A DNA stretch of 64,000 bases, taken from NCBI RefSeq assembly GCF_030269485.1, contig NZ_BSTL01000022.1, positions 62,001 to 126,000 on the forward strand, in the 5' to 3' direction. Positions 26,214-35,017 of this stretch are shown one piece after another (position 1 is the stretch's first letter; every line of letters starts with the position of its first letter). The translations under genes and the position numbers were made by a program. Source of the DNA: Actinoplanes sp. NBRC 103695. Its GTDB lineage: Bacteria; Actinomycetota; Actinomycetes; Mycobacteriales; Micromonosporaceae. The notes beneath the pieces are model-generated. The model was given only the letters and a program-made list of their open reading frames with translations. It searched no databases and was not told the DNA's origin.

Positions 26214-27511
26214 CAGGCGTCCCGCGCGCAGCGGAACCCGCTGAAGATCTGCCGGCGGATCGGGTAGTCCCAGTTGCGGAACGTGCCCCGGCAGGCGGCC
26301 GCGTCGGTCCCGAACGAGCCGCCGCGCAGCACCTTGTAGTCGGATCCGAAGAAGACCTCCGAGTACTCCCGGTAGGGGAACGCGGCGAACCCGGGGTAGC
26401 CGTGGAAGTCGCTGGACGTCCACTCCCAGACGTCGCCGATGAGCTGGTGCACCCCGCTCGGCGAGGCGCCCGCCGGGTACGCGCCCACGGCCGCGGGTCG
26501 CAGATGCCGCTGCCCGAGGTTGGCCTGGTCGGCGGTCGGCGGCTCGTCACCCCAGGGAAAGCGCCGGGACCGGCCGGTCGCCGGGTCGAAGCGGGCGGCC
26601 TTCTCCCACTCGGCCTCGGTCGGCAGCCGCTTCCCGGCCCACGCCGCGTAGGCCTCGGCCTCGTAGAAGCAGACGTGCACCACCGGCTCGTCCGGGACGA
26701 TCCGCGAGGTGCGGCCGAATCGGGTGTACGCCCACCCGTCGCCGTCCCGCTGCCAGTGCTGCGGCGCGCTCAGCCCGGCCGACCGCCGATGCCGCCACCC
26801 CGCAGTGCTCCACCAGCGTTCATCGTCGTAGCCGCCGGCGTCGAGGAAGGCGGCGTACTGCTCGTTGGTGACCGGCGCCCGGTCGATGAAGTAGGCCGGC
26901 ACGTCGACCTGGTGGGCCGGGCGCTCGTTGTCCAGCGCCCAGGGCTCGGTGGTGGTGCCCATCGTGAACGGCCCGGCCGGGATCAGCACGTCGCCGGTGA
27001 CCGGCGTCGTCGAGCCGGGCGGAGGCGGCGCCTGGAGAACGGGCGCGCCGGTGCGTAACTGGTGCGTGGCGAGCATGGTCTCGTCGTGCTGCTGCTCGTG
27101 CTGGACGATCATGCCGAACGCGAACGCCCGCTCGACCAGCGGCGTCCCGTCGAGTCGCGTGTGGTCGAGGACGTCGAGCACCTTGTCCCGCACGGTCGCC
27201 ACGTAACGGCGTGCCTCGGCCGGCCCGAGCAGCGGCAGCTGGGGCCGGTCGCCGCGCGGATGCTTGAAGGCGTCGTACAGCTCGTCGATGTCGCGGCGCA
27301 CCGGCTCGCGCCCGCCGACGTCGCGGACCAGCCAGAGCTCCTCCTGGTTGCCGACGTGGGCCAGGTCCCACACCAGCGGGGACATCAGCGGGGAGTGCTG
27401 CCGCACCAGGTCGTCCTCGTCGACGGCCTCGGTGAGCAGGACGGTGCGGTCGCGGGCCCGCTCCAGCTCGGTGGCGACCAGGCTGCGCAGGGTTTCGGTC
27501 TCGGTGGCCAT
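26213..27511 (-). CDS. egtB: EgtB, hercynine oxygenase (sulfoxide synthase)
   Basis: EgtB is the non-heme iron enzyme that joins gamma-glutamylcysteine to hercynine using oxygen. The N-terminal DinB-like domain carries the iron-binding histidines in DLAHVGNQEELW and IVQHEQQHDETML. The C-terminal formylglycine-generating-enzyme-like domain (from ~residue 185) shows PAGPFTMGT, RLPTEAEWEKAARF and VLRGGSFGTD. ATG 27511 is preceded by AGGAGC. A tandem duplication just upstream creates a second copy of the first nine codons in another frame, so the start region has been remodelled. Confidence 0.95.
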   Translation of the reverse strand: MATETETLRSLVATELERARDRTVLLTEAVDEDDLVRQHSPLMSPLVWDLAHVGNQEELWLVRDVGGREPVRRDIDELYDAFKHPRGDRPQLPLLGPAEARRYVATVRDKVLDVLDHTRLDGTPLVERAFAFGMIVQHEQQHDETMLATHQLRTGAPVLQAPPPPGSTTPVTGDVLIPAGPFTMGTTTEPWALDNERPAHQVDVPAYFIDRAPVTNEQYAAFLDAGGYDDERWWSTAGWRHRRSAGLSAPQHWQRDGDGWAYTRFGRTSRIVPDEPVVHVCFYEAEAYAAWAGKRLPTEAEWEKAARFDPATGRSRRFPWGDEPPTADQANLGQRHLRPAAVGAYPAGASPSGVHQLIGDVWEWTSSDFHGYPGFAAFPYREYSEVFFGSDYKVLRGGSFGTDAAACRGTFRNWDYPIRRQIFSGFRCARDA

Positions 27512-27574
27512 CACTGCTCCTGGGTGAGGTCGGCGGGGCGCAGGGTTTCGGTCTCGGTGGCCATCACTGCTCCT
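27485..27574. repeat. 53-bp tandem duplication at the egtA/egtB junction
   Basis: The 37 bases at 27485-27521 are repeated exactly at 27538-27574. The copied block contains the egtB ribosome site, start codon and first codons. The 53-base period is not a multiple of three, so the extra copy is out of frame with egtB. Confidence 0.9.
27511..27564 (-). CDS. 17-codon open frame created by the duplication
   Basis: From the duplicated start at 27564 the frame reads MATETETLRPADLTQEQ and stops at TGA 27513-27511. It overlaps the egtA stop at its start (TGATG) and the egtB start at its end (TGATG). It has the same AGGAGC ribosome site as egtB. Ribosomes leaving egtA could translate it and then reinitiate at egtB. 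It may be a by-product of slippage rather than a gene with its own function. Confidence 0.4.
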   Translation of the reverse strand: MATETETLRPADLTQEQ

Positions 27575-28784
27575 CGGTGACGCCGGCGCGGCGCAGACGC
27601 CGGTGGATGGTGTCGATGACGTGGGTGCCGAGGTCGGCGGGCAGGTCGAGCCGGTCGGCGGCCAGCTCGGTCAGGGCCGCGGCGGTGCGGGCGAGCGCCG
27701 GGTCGGCCAGACCGCAGCGGTACGCCTCCAGCCAGCGCCCGGCGACCGGTTGCGCGAGCTCCAGCGCCCGCTCGGTGGTCCGGTGATCGCCGAACAGGGC
27801 GGTGACCATCGCGACCGGGGCGATCCACTCGTCGCCGGGCTGGGCGTCGAGGTAGCGGATCTCCAGGTAGCCGTGTGGGCGCACCGGCGGGAACAGCGTG
27901 GTCAGGTGGTAGTCGACGTCGGCCGTGGTGAGTGGTTGGGTAACCGCGCCGGCGACCCAGTCGGCCAGGGTCACGCCGGGCGGCGGATCCCAGCGGCCGT
28001 CGTCGCGGCGGACGCAGACCAGGGGAGCGGCCAGCGCATAGCGAGCCCAGGCGCCGGAGGGGTCGTCGGGTGGATCGAGCGGCGGGTGGGTCAGGCGCGG
28101 GTCCATGTCCCACCAGGTCGCCATGCGGGCCGAGGCCACCCCGGTGTCGCGCCCCGCGTGCCGGGTGGAGTTGGCGAACAGGGCGACCAGCGGAGGGCCG
28201 AGCGCGTTCGCCGCGGCCCAGCGGACCCCGAGCTCGGCGGGGGTGCCCGCGTCCAGGCAGACCTGCAGCCCGGCGGTGCTGCCCATCATGACGCGGCCGT
28301 GCGGGCCGTGTGCGTCGAAGGCCCGCTCCATGGCTCGATAGCGGGGCGTGTCGAGCAGGCGGCGAGGCGGTCGGTAGGGGTCGATGCCGTGTTCGCCCAG
28401 ACGCAGGCCGCCGGAGTCGAGCAGGGCGGTGAGATGGGCGAGGTCGGCGGTCACGGCCGCGTGCAGCGCGGCGGTGGCGGAGGCCGGTGCCGAGGAGATC
28501 TCGAGCTGCCCGCCCGGCTCCAGTGTGAGAGTGCCGCCGGAGGGCAGGGGATCTGGGGTATGGCCTGGTCGGAAGGTGGCCGGGGCGTACCGGCCGAGGA
28601 CGTGACGCAGATGGTCCGGGTCGAGGGGCGCCTCGGGTGCCGCCGTGGGGTGGACGGTCCACTCGAGCTCGGCGCCCATCAACGTCGGTGGGCCTGTCTT
28701 GAAGCAGATGGCGCGGATGTGCGCCGCCACTTCCTCCTCGGTGCGTAACTCGCGCGCGAGCTCGCCTTGGTCGAGCGTGGTCAC
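27564..28784 (-). CDS. egtA: EgtA, glutamate-cysteine ligase
   Basis: EgtA makes gamma-glutamylcysteine, the sulfur donor for EgtB, from glutamate, cysteine and ATP. It belongs to the GCS2-type ligases; visible segments are LMGAELEWTVH, the glycine-rich LTLEPGGQLEISSAP, MMGSTAGLQVCLDAG and YLEIRYLDAQPGDEW. I chose GTG 28784, which has GGGAG eight bases upstream; a TTG at 28808 would add eight residues. It is the first gene of egtABCD. Its TGA overlaps the short duplicated frame that precedes egtB. Confidence 0.92.
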   Translation of the reverse strand: MTTLDQGELARELRTEEEVAAHIRAICFKTGPPTLMGAELEWTVHPTAAPEAPLDPDHLRHVLGRYAPATFRPGHTPDPLPSGGTLTLEPGGQLEISSAPASATAALHAAVTADLAHLTALLDSGGLRLGEHGIDPYRPPRRLLDTPRYRAMERAFDAHGPHGRVMMGSTAGLQVCLDAGTPAELGVRWAAANALGPPLVALFANSTRHAGRDTGVASARMATWWDMDPRLTHPPLDPPDDPSGAWARYALAAPLVCVRRDDGRWDPPPGVTLADWVAGAVTQPLTTADVDYHLTTLFPPVRPHGYLEIRYLDAQPGDEWIAPVAMVTALFGDHRTTERALELAQPVAGRWLEAYRCGLADPALARTAAALTELAADRLDLPADLGTHVIDTIHRRLRRAGVTEEQ

Positions 28785-28921
28785 CAGCGGGACTCCCGTC
28801 GTCGCCAACTGAACTCTCGTTTACCTCCTCGGACCCTAGATCGGAGGTACGACATCTCGCCGAACGACGGCCGAGGCTAGCGAATCAAAACGGGCCTCTT
28901 GCTGCGCATACGCCCCCACAA

Positions 28922-28935
28922 GTGACCTGTGTCAC
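28922..28935. promoter_or_regulatory. CRP-type palindrome upstream of egtA
   Basis: GTGAC-CTGT-GTCAC contains GTGA-N6-TCAC, the core of CRP/FNR-superfamily (GlxR-like) sites. It lies ~140 bases upstream of the chosen egtA start and overlaps the stop codon of the preceding gene. No clear -35/-10 pair could be placed in the gap 28809-28931. Confidence 0.35.
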
Positions 28936-30122
28936 CCGATTCTGACGACCCGCGCCCAGTCCGGTGGCGGCTCATCCCAGCCGTGTTTCGACACCGGGCG
29001 GGGAAACAGGCCGACCACGGTGCGGCAGGGCGGCCGCGACGACGGCCAGGGCGTCTGCCCGTCGGTCAGGGCGACCACCACGTCCGGCCGGGGCCGTGAG
29101 CGCAGCGCCCGCGCGAAGCCCGCACGCAGGTCGGTGCCGCCGCCACCGATCAGCGGGATGTCCTCGGCGCGGCAGAGCGGGTACGCGACCCCGGCCGCCG
29201 CGTCGCAGGACAGCACCGAGACCAGGTCGCGCCGGCCGCCGACCGCCCGGGAGATGGCCGCCACCTCCAGCAGCGCGCCGCCGAGTTCCGCGTCGCTCAC
29301 CGAGCCGGAGGTGTCGATCACCACGCAGACCCGCGGCGGGCGGCGGCGCAGGCTGGGCAGGACCACGCCGGGCAGGGCGGCCGAGCGGCGGGCCGGGCGG
29401 CCGTACGAATAGTCCTCGCCCGTCCCGGATCCGGCCGCCGCCCGCACCGCCGCGCCGAGCAGGTCCCGCCAGGGCTGTGGCGGATGGAACGCTTCGTCGG
29501 CCCAGCGCTTCCAGCCCCGGGGCACGTCGCCGGGATGCCCGATCAGTCCCTGCGCCACCCGGAACCGGACCGCGTCCCGCTCCTGATCGCTCAGCCCGTG
29601 CGCGCCGTCCGCACCCAGGTCCCATTCGCGCGCGAGGCCGTCGGCGCCGCTGCCGCAGTCCAGCCAGGCCCACTCGTCGGTGAGCCGGCCCAGCCGGAAC
29701 TGCGTGAGGTACTCCTCCATCAGCCGGTCGGGCTCCAGCCGCAGCCGCTTCGGCGTGATCGCGCCCTCCGGCGTGGGCAGCCCATGGCCGTACACGTCGT
29801 CGTTGATCTCCAGATCGGCGGCGATGTTCATCCGCAGCTGATCGCCGTTCCCGGTGAGGTCCTTGCGGCGCGCGACCCGCTCACTGCGCCCGTGGTGGTC
29901 TCGCAGGAGATGAGAGACCTCATGCACGAGTACGCCGGCCAGATCGGTGATCGCCGTCCGGTCCACGAAGGACGGTGACACGTAGCACCGCCAGTGCCGG
30001 TCGACGGCCATCGTCGGTACCCGCTTCGACGGCACCAGGTTCAGTGCGAACAAGGCGGTCGCCAGGTACGGCCGTTTGTTCACGGCGTGCAGCCGGGCCG
30101 TGTAGAGCTTTCCGAGGTCCAT
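28932..30122 (-). CDS. VWA-domain protein with metallopeptidase-like N-terminus
   Basis: The N-terminal part (~residues 1-180) resembles a zinc-peptidase-like domain with HEVSHLLRDHH, a canonical HExxH. The C-terminal half carries a von Willebrand factor A-like domain: the MIDAS motif DTSGSVSD, then GGGTDLRAGF and ALTDGQTPW supply the further metal-site residues. This corresponds to the DUF2201/VWA-like proteins paired with MoxR ATPases. The start at 30122 overlaps the stop of the ATPase gene (TGATG). The pair probably acts as a chaperone-like complex that remodels or inserts metal into a target protein; the target is unknown. It is 396 residues long and soluble. Confidence 0.88.
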   Translation of the reverse strand: MDLGKLYTARLHAVNKRPYLATALFALNLVPSKRVPTMAVDRHWRCYVSPSFVDRTAITDLAGVLVHEVSHLLRDHHGRSERVARRKDLTGNGDQLRMNIAADLEINDDVYGHGLPTPEGAITPKRLRLEPDRLMEEYLTQFRLGRLTDEWAWLDCGSGADGLAREWDLGADGAHGLSDQERDAVRFRVAQGLIGHPGDVPRGWKRWADEAFHPPQPWRDLLGAAVRAAAGSGTGEDYSYGRPARRSAALPGVVLPSLRRRPPRVCVVIDTSGSVSDAELGGALLEVAAISRAVGGRRDLVSVLSCDAAAGVAYPLCRAEDIPLIGGGGTDLRAGFARALRSRPRPDVVVALTDGQTPWPSSRPPCRTVVGLFPRPVSKHGWDEPPPDWARVVRIG

Positions 30123-31282
30123 CAGGCGGCCCGCTCGGCGAGGGCGATGGCGCCGGCCAGCCGCTCGATGGCCGCGGGCACCGCCCAGTCGTCCCGGCGC
30201 AGGGCCGCGAGCGTGGCAGCCGGCGCGACGACCAGGTCGGGCGCGCCGGTGTCGAGCGCGTGGACGAGCACCGCCCACGCCGCGTCCCAGCGTGGCTCGG
30301 TCGGCGCCTTGCGGACCGCCTCGACCACCCCGTCCAGCGCGGCCTGCCGCAGATCGCCGCGCTCGGGGAGCGGGCTGGCCGGATCGGCCAGCAGCGCCTC
30401 GGGATCGGGCAGGTCGAGGCGCTCCATCGAGGCCAGCAGTTCCAGGCCGGGCCCGTCGCCGACCGTGCCCCGGACCAGCATCGACAGCACCTCGCGGGAG
30501 GTGCCGGCGGCGGTGGCGAACGCGACCAGGCGCAGGGTCATGTCCCAGGTGCGCGGGGACGGCCACGCGCTGCCGCGGCGGGCCTCGCCGGAGGGCAGCT
30601 TGTGCACCAGCGCCGGCCGGGTGGTGAGCAGGCCGCACACCGCGCGCCGGGCGAAGGCCACCGCATCGGTCAGGTTCGCCGGGTCGAGGTGGGGGAGCGT
30701 GGCCCGGGGCCAGGTGCCGGCGAGTCCGCGTACGACGACATCGGGGTCGAATGTCCACTGTAGATGCACGAAACGGTTGGCCAGGGGTGCGCTGAGCTCC
30801 CAGCCGTCGGCCGCGGAGCCGCGCGGGTTGGCCGCGGCCACGATGCGTACGCCCGGAGGAAGCCGCAGCGCGCCCACCCGGCGTTCCAGCACCAGGCGCA
30901 GCAGGGCGGCCTGCACGGCGGGCGGGGCCGTCGACAACTCGTCCAGGAACAGCAGCCCCCGGCCGGTCTCGGCCAGGCGGACCGCCCAGTCCGGCGGGGC
31001 CATCGGCACGCCCTGGACGGCCGGATCGTCACCCACCACGGGCAGGCCGGAGAAGTCGGAGGGCTCGTGGACGCTCGCGATCACCGTGGTCAGCGGCAGG
31101 TCGAGCGACTCGGCGAGGTGGCCGATGGCGGCGGTCTTGCCGATCCCGGGCTCGCCCCAGAGCAGCACCGGCAGGTCGGCCTGCACGGCCAGGGCCAGGG
31201 CTTCGAGCTGCGGGTCGGGGCGGTCCTCGGTGTCCACAGTGGTCAGCAGATCCAGCAATCGGGCAGCAGCGGTCACAGTCAT
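30122..31282 (-). CDS. MoxR-type AAA+ ATPase
   Basis: A AAA+ ATPase with Walker A GEPGIGKTAAIG, Walker B LLFLDELSTA, sensor I VAAANPRG and an arginine-rich second region. ATG 31282 is supported by AGGTGA just upstream; the longer open frame upstream is arginine-rich and unlikely to be translated. It is the middle gene of a three-gene operon with the VWA/HExxH protein downstream. MoxR ATPases commonly work with VWA partners in assembling or activating protein complexes; that role is inferred from the pairing. Confidence 0.9.
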   Translation of the reverse strand: MTVTAAARLLDLLTTVDTEDRPDPQLEALALAVQADLPVLLWGEPGIGKTAAIGHLAESLDLPLTTVIASVHEPSDFSGLPVVGDDPAVQGVPMAPPDWAVRLAETGRGLLFLDELSTAPPAVQAALLRLVLERRVGALRLPPGVRIVAAANPRGSAADGWELSAPLANRFVHLQWTFDPDVVVRGLAGTWPRATLPHLDPANLTDAVAFARRAVCGLLTTRPALVHKLPSGEARRGSAWPSPRTWDMTLRLVAFATAAGTSREVLSMLVRGTVGDGPGLELLASMERLDLPDPEALLADPASPLPERGDLRQAALDGVVEAVRKAPTEPRWDAAWAVLVHALDTGAPDLVVAPAATLAALRRDDWAVPAAIERLAGAIALAERAA

Positions 31283-31308
31283 GTCATCACCTGGGAGGTC
31301 GAAGGAAG

Positions 31309-32472
31309 TCAGCGAGTGAAGGCTTGCCGCGGGCGGCCGCGCATGACGGCGCGATCCGATCCGGGCGGGCAGTGCCGGGCGAGGCCGGCGCGGAAGAGGC
31401 CATGGTCGATCCACTGCTCGGCGGCCGCGGCGAGCTCGTCCCGCAGCGGACCGTCGCGCAGGAGCACGTCCGGTCCGAGCAGGCGTTCGACGGCCGCCAA
31501 GGCGCCGGCGGTGTCACCGTGATCGAGGCGGTTCCGGATCTCCGGGAGGTCGTCGGGGTGGCGGATCGCCCGGTCGATGGCCCGCAGGCAGGGCATCGGC
31601 GGGCCACCCAGCGCGACCAGGAGTTCCTCGCGGCGGAGGTCGTCCGGATCGTGGTCGAGGGGGACCGGGCGGCCGTTACGCAGCCCGATCCGATGCGAGG
31701 CGCCCCGGCACTCGACCAGCATCGGCCCGTCGTCACCGGCCGGGGGTTCGATCCGGGCCCCGGGCGCCAAGGCGTTGGCCACCAACGGATGCAGCCGTCC
31801 GGGATCGATCATCCCGGCCCGCAGTAGCTCCACATCGGGCGGTAGCCACGTGGCGGCGTAAGGCAGATAGGCGACCCGCGTCGGTTCCCGGCCGCAGCCG
31901 TCGAGGTCGAGGAACGCCCGGCGGCGGCCGCGCACGACCACGTGGCGCTCCCGCAGGAGCTCGGCCTCGGCACGCCAGCGGTCCTCGTCGCTCTGCTCGG
32001 CCAGGCCCGGCCGGGACCGGAACTCGGGCGCCCGCCGGGCATCCCAGAGGTGGCGGTGCAGGTCGAGGCGGTACCGCGGATCGGACCTGCGGGCCAGCGC
32101 GAGGCTGATCCGCTGACCGGCCTCGGCCCAGCCCGGCGGGGTCCGCGCCACCAACTGCAGCCCGCCCGGATAGCGCGCGAGCGCGACGGTCAGGCCGGGC
32201 CGGAGCAGGCCGTCCGGCGCGACCCGGGGCCAGTGCCAGCGCAGCAGATCCGGCGCCAGATGACGCAGGTCGTCACGCAGGAGCGGGGTGAGGTCGCGGG
32301 CCACGGCCCGCGGATCGAGATCGACGTCGAACCGTGCGGCGGCACACGCGCCGGCCCAGTCGCCTGCCTCGCGGCGGGCGGTGGCGGTCTCGACCATCGA
32401 GGGCGGAACGGCGAACTCACGCACGCGCCGCCAGCACAGAAGCCGGGTCTCCGAGCTCGTCCAGGAACGCAT
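31309..32472 (-). CDS. conserved protein of MoxR/VWA operon
   Basis: First gene of the MoxR/VWA operon, 387 residues, with AGGTGAG five bases before ATG 32472. The sequence is rich in Arg, Ala, Leu and Asp, mostly helical, with no signal peptide or membrane span. Notable segments are REAGDWAGACAAARFDVDLD, which looks helical-repeat-like, LLRWHWPRVAPDGLL, and VEYLP-type strands around the middle. Similar proteins precede MoxR/VWA pairs in streptomycetes as I recall, so it is likely the third member of the system, perhaps the adaptor. No enzymatic motif is seen. Confidence 0.75.
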   Translation of the reverse strand: MRSWTSSETRLLCWRRVREFAVPPSMVETATARREAGDWAGACAAARFDVDLDPRAVARDLTPLLRDDLRHLAPDLLRWHWPRVAPDGLLRPGLTVALARYPGGLQLVARTPPGWAEAGQRISLALARRSDPRYRLDLHRHLWDARRAPEFRSRPGLAEQSDEDRWRAEAELLRERHVVVRGRRRAFLDLDGCGREPTRVAYLPYAATWLPPDVELLRAGMIDPGRLHPLVANALAPGARIEPPAGDDGPMLVECRGASHRIGLRNGRPVPLDHDPDDLRREELLVALGGPPMPCLRAIDRAIRHPDDLPEIRNRLDHGDTAGALAAVERLLGPDVLLRDGPLRDELAAAAEQWIDHGLFRAGLARHCPPGSDRAVMRGRPRQAFTR

Positions 32473-32520
32473 CAGCGCTCACCTGAGACGAACGAGACCC
32501 CCGTTCCTTGCGAGTAGGTA

Positions 32521-32538
32521 ACCATCGCCGACGATGGT
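32521..32538 (-). terminator. hairpin downstream of GGDEF-EAL gene
   Basis: ACCATCG-CCGA-CGATGGT forms a perfect seven-pair stem eight bases beyond the stop codon of the GGDEF-EAL gene and before the start of the MoxR operon. Confidence 0.45.
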
Positions 32539-32545
32539 AGCGGCC

Positions 32546-34465
32546 TCACGCTCCGCGGTCCATGACCAGGGGGGCCGCGCTCAGCCGGGTCACCTCGTCG
32601 GCGGGCATCGGCCGGGCGTAGTGATAGCCCTGAGCGATGTCGCAGCCGATCGTGGTGAGCGCGTCGGCCGTGGCGACGTCCTCGATGCCCTCCGCGACGA
32701 CCGTCAGGCCCAGCTTGTGGCCGAGGGTCACGGCCGACTCGACCAGCGCCAGGCTGCCCGGGTCGGCGATCATGTCGCTGACGAAGGCCCGGTCGATCTT
32801 CAGCTCGTCCAGCGGGAGCGTCTTCAGATACGCCATCGAGGAGTACCCGGTGCCGTAGTCGTCGAGCGACGTCTTCACGCCGAGCTCCCGGATCCGGCGC
32901 AGCACGCGTACGGCGGTGTCCGGGTCGCTCATCACCGTGTACTCGGTGATCTCGATGCAGAGCAGGTGACCCGGAACCCCGGCGGACACCAGCTCGCCGG
33001 CCACCCGGTCGGGGAACCCCGGGTCGAGCAGCGTACGCGTCGAGATGTTGACCGAAACCGGAAGCGGACGTCCCGCGTCGAGCCACTCCCGGGCCTGGCG
33101 CAGCGCGGTCCGCAAGGCCCAGTAGGTGAACTCGTGGATCAGGCTGGTCGTCTCCAGGACGGGGACGAACTCGTTCGGCGACACGGCTCCCCGGGTCGGA
33201 TGGGTCCAGCGGGCCAGGGCCTCGACCCCGGTCATGGCCGTGCCGCCCAGGGCGTACTTCGGCTGATAGTGCAGGGCCAGCTGGTCGCCGTGCTCCAAGG
33301 CGCGGCGCAGGTCGCCCAGCATGGTCAGCCGGGCGGCGTACCCCTGGATCTCGGCCGGGTCGAAGCGGCGGAAGCCGGACCGGTTCTGCTTGGCGTCGTG
33401 CAGGGCGAGGTCGGCGTGGACCAGCACCGCCGAGGGGTCCTGCTCGGGCTGGGCGACCGCCGAACCGATGCTGACCTCGAGGTCGACGCTGACGTCGCCG
33501 AGGGCGAACGGCGTCAGGAACAGCTCGTGCAAGCGGGTCGCCAGGGTCTCGTCGAGGCCGGGCACCGCGTCCGCGAGCAGGATCGCGAAGTCGTCCCCGC
33601 CGAGCCGGCTGACGATGTCCTCCTCGCGCACCGAGGCGGCGATGCGCCGGCCGGCCTCGATCAGCAGCAGGTCGCCGACCCGATGGCCGAACCGGTCGTT
33701 GACGTCGCGGAACCCGTCGAGGTTGACGGCCACCACAGTCGGGGACTCCTCCCGCCGATCCTGGGCGGCGCCGACCGCGGCGACGAACGCCGCGCGGTTG
33801 GGCAGCCCGGTCAGGGTGTCGGTGGCGGCCAGGTGATCGATCTGGCGCCGGTGCGCGCGTGCCGACAGGCCGTACAGCGTGAGCACGGCCAGGCCGAGCA
33901 GGAAGATGGCGACGGTGCCCCACAACAGGGTCCGGGAGTCGTTCTCCGCGGCCGTCCGGGCCTGCTGGTACTCGGTGGACTCGGCGGTGACGATGATCCG
34001 CAGGTTGGCCGCGATGGCGTCCTGGTTCAGCTCGATGTCCTCCTCGAGGGTGTCGTAGGCGGCGTCCAGGTCGTTGCGGGAGATCTGCGCGATGTAGGTC
34101 CGGATGATCGGCTCCAGATCGGCCTCCCGTCGCGCGATCACCTCGGCCGGCCCGCGGTGCTCGTCGGCGACCGTCGCGGCCAGCCGCTCGATCGACGTAC
34201 GGGTCCGGTCGTGCAGGGTCAGCAGCTCGTCGCGCTCCGCCCCGTTGGGATCGTTCAGCACCGCCTGCACCATCTCCATCTCCCGCTGGGAGAGATAGAT
34301 GGCCTCCTGGTAGGCGTCGATCTTGTCGGCGTCGGCGGTGAGCTGCCGCACGAGGGCCGATTGACGCCAGCTGCCCAGCACCGCCAAACCGGACAGCAGG
34401 GCCAGGATCAGGCCGAACGTGACGGCCATCGCCCGCGGCGAGCGCCTTGGTCGTTGTGACCGCAT
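32546..34465 (-). CDS. membrane GGDEF-EAL cyclic-di-GMP protein
   Basis: The protein has 639 residues. A transmembrane helix at ~13-33 and another at ~183-203 flank a helical extracellular sensor region resembling four-helix chemoreceptor-type sensors. A GGDEF domain follows (~215-375) and an EAL domain (~385-630). The diguanylate cyclase signature reads RLGGDDF, with Asp in place of the usual Glu. The EAL side has VEALARW, DDYGTGYSS and VVAEGIED intact, so phosphodiesterase activity is plausible. I cannot tell whether the cyclase half is active or serves as a GTP sensor. It appears to be a single-gene unit, with a likely terminator at 32521-32538. Confidence 0.92.
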   Translation of the reverse strand: MRSQRPRRSPRAMAVTFGLILALLSGLAVLGSWRQSALVRQLTADADKIDAYQEAIYLSQREMEMVQAVLNDPNGAERDELLTLHDRTRTSIERLAATVADEHRGPAEVIARREADLEPIIRTYIAQISRNDLDAAYDTLEEDIELNQDAIAANLRIIVTAESTEYQQARTAAENDSRTLLWGTVAIFLLGLAVLTLYGLSARAHRRQIDHLAATDTLTGLPNRAAFVAAVGAAQDRREESPTVVAVNLDGFRDVNDRFGHRVGDLLLIEAGRRIAASVREEDIVSRLGGDDFAILLADAVPGLDETLATRLHELFLTPFALGDVSVDLEVSIGSAVAQPEQDPSAVLVHADLALHDAKQNRSGFRRFDPAEIQGYAARLTMLGDLRRALEHGDQLALHYQPKYALGGTAMTGVEALARWTHPTRGAVSPNEFVPVLETTSLIHEFTYWALRTALRQAREWLDAGRPLPVSVNISTRTLLDPGFPDRVAGELVSAGVPGHLLCIEITEYTVMSDPDTAVRVLRRIRELGVKTSLDDYGTGYSSMAYLKTLPLDELKIDRAFVSDMIADPGSLALVESAVTLGHKLGLTVVAEGIEDVATADALTTIGCDIAQGYHYARPMPADEVTRLSAAPLVMDRGA

Positions 34466-34541
34466 CGTGCCTCCACCGACCGAATCCGCTGCCGTTCCGG
34501 CACCTCGAACGATCGGCCGGATCGGGGCGGAACTGAGGCGT

Positions 34542-34997
34542 TCAGCCCAGGTGGCGGCGCAGGGCGGCGGCCACCTCGCCGGCCGCGGCGACCTGCTCGG
34601 GGGTGAGAGCGCTTACGAACAGCTCGCGGATGGCCCGCAGATGCGGTGCCGTCGCCGCGTGGAAGGCCTGGTCACCGGCCGGTTCCAGGACGATCTCGGA
34701 GCCCCGGCTGTCGGCCGTGCAGTGTTCGCGGCGGATCAGCCCGCGGCGTTCCATGCGGCCCAGGTGGTGGGAGAGGCGGCTGCGCTCCCAGCCGACGGCC
34801 GTGGCCAGGTCGGACGAGCGGTACCGTCGCTCGGGGGCCTCGGTGAGCGCCAGCAGCACGGTGTAGTCGCCCATGGAGAGCCCGGCGTCGTCCTGCAGGC
34901 GGGTCGCGACCGCCGTACGCAGCAACTCCGTCGCCTCGATGAACTCCCGCCACATGGCCAGCTCGTGGCGGGTGGGTAGCCGTCGCGTCCCGGGCAT
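34542..34997 (-). CDS. MarR-family regulator
   Basis: A 151-residue winged-helix protein: LLRTAVATRLQDDAGLSMGDYTVLLAL, then RSSDLATAVGWERSRLSHHLGRMERRGLIRRE, which is the recognition helix and wing. ATG 34997 is preceded by GGGAGG at seven bases, so the longer frame to 35057 is not used. It is divergent from an LLM-type monooxygenase gene, with palindromic sites in the gap, and so probably controls that operon. The inducer is unknown. Confidence 0.88.
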   Translation of the reverse strand: MPGTRRLPTRHELAMWREFIEATELLRTAVATRLQDDAGLSMGDYTVLLALTEAPERRYRSSDLATAVGWERSRLSHHLGRMERRGLIRREHCTADSRGSEIVLEPAGDQAFHAATAPHLRAIRELFVSALTPEQVAAAGEVAAALRRHLG

Positions 34998-35017
34998 AAG
35001 CGTGCCTCCCTCGGTGT

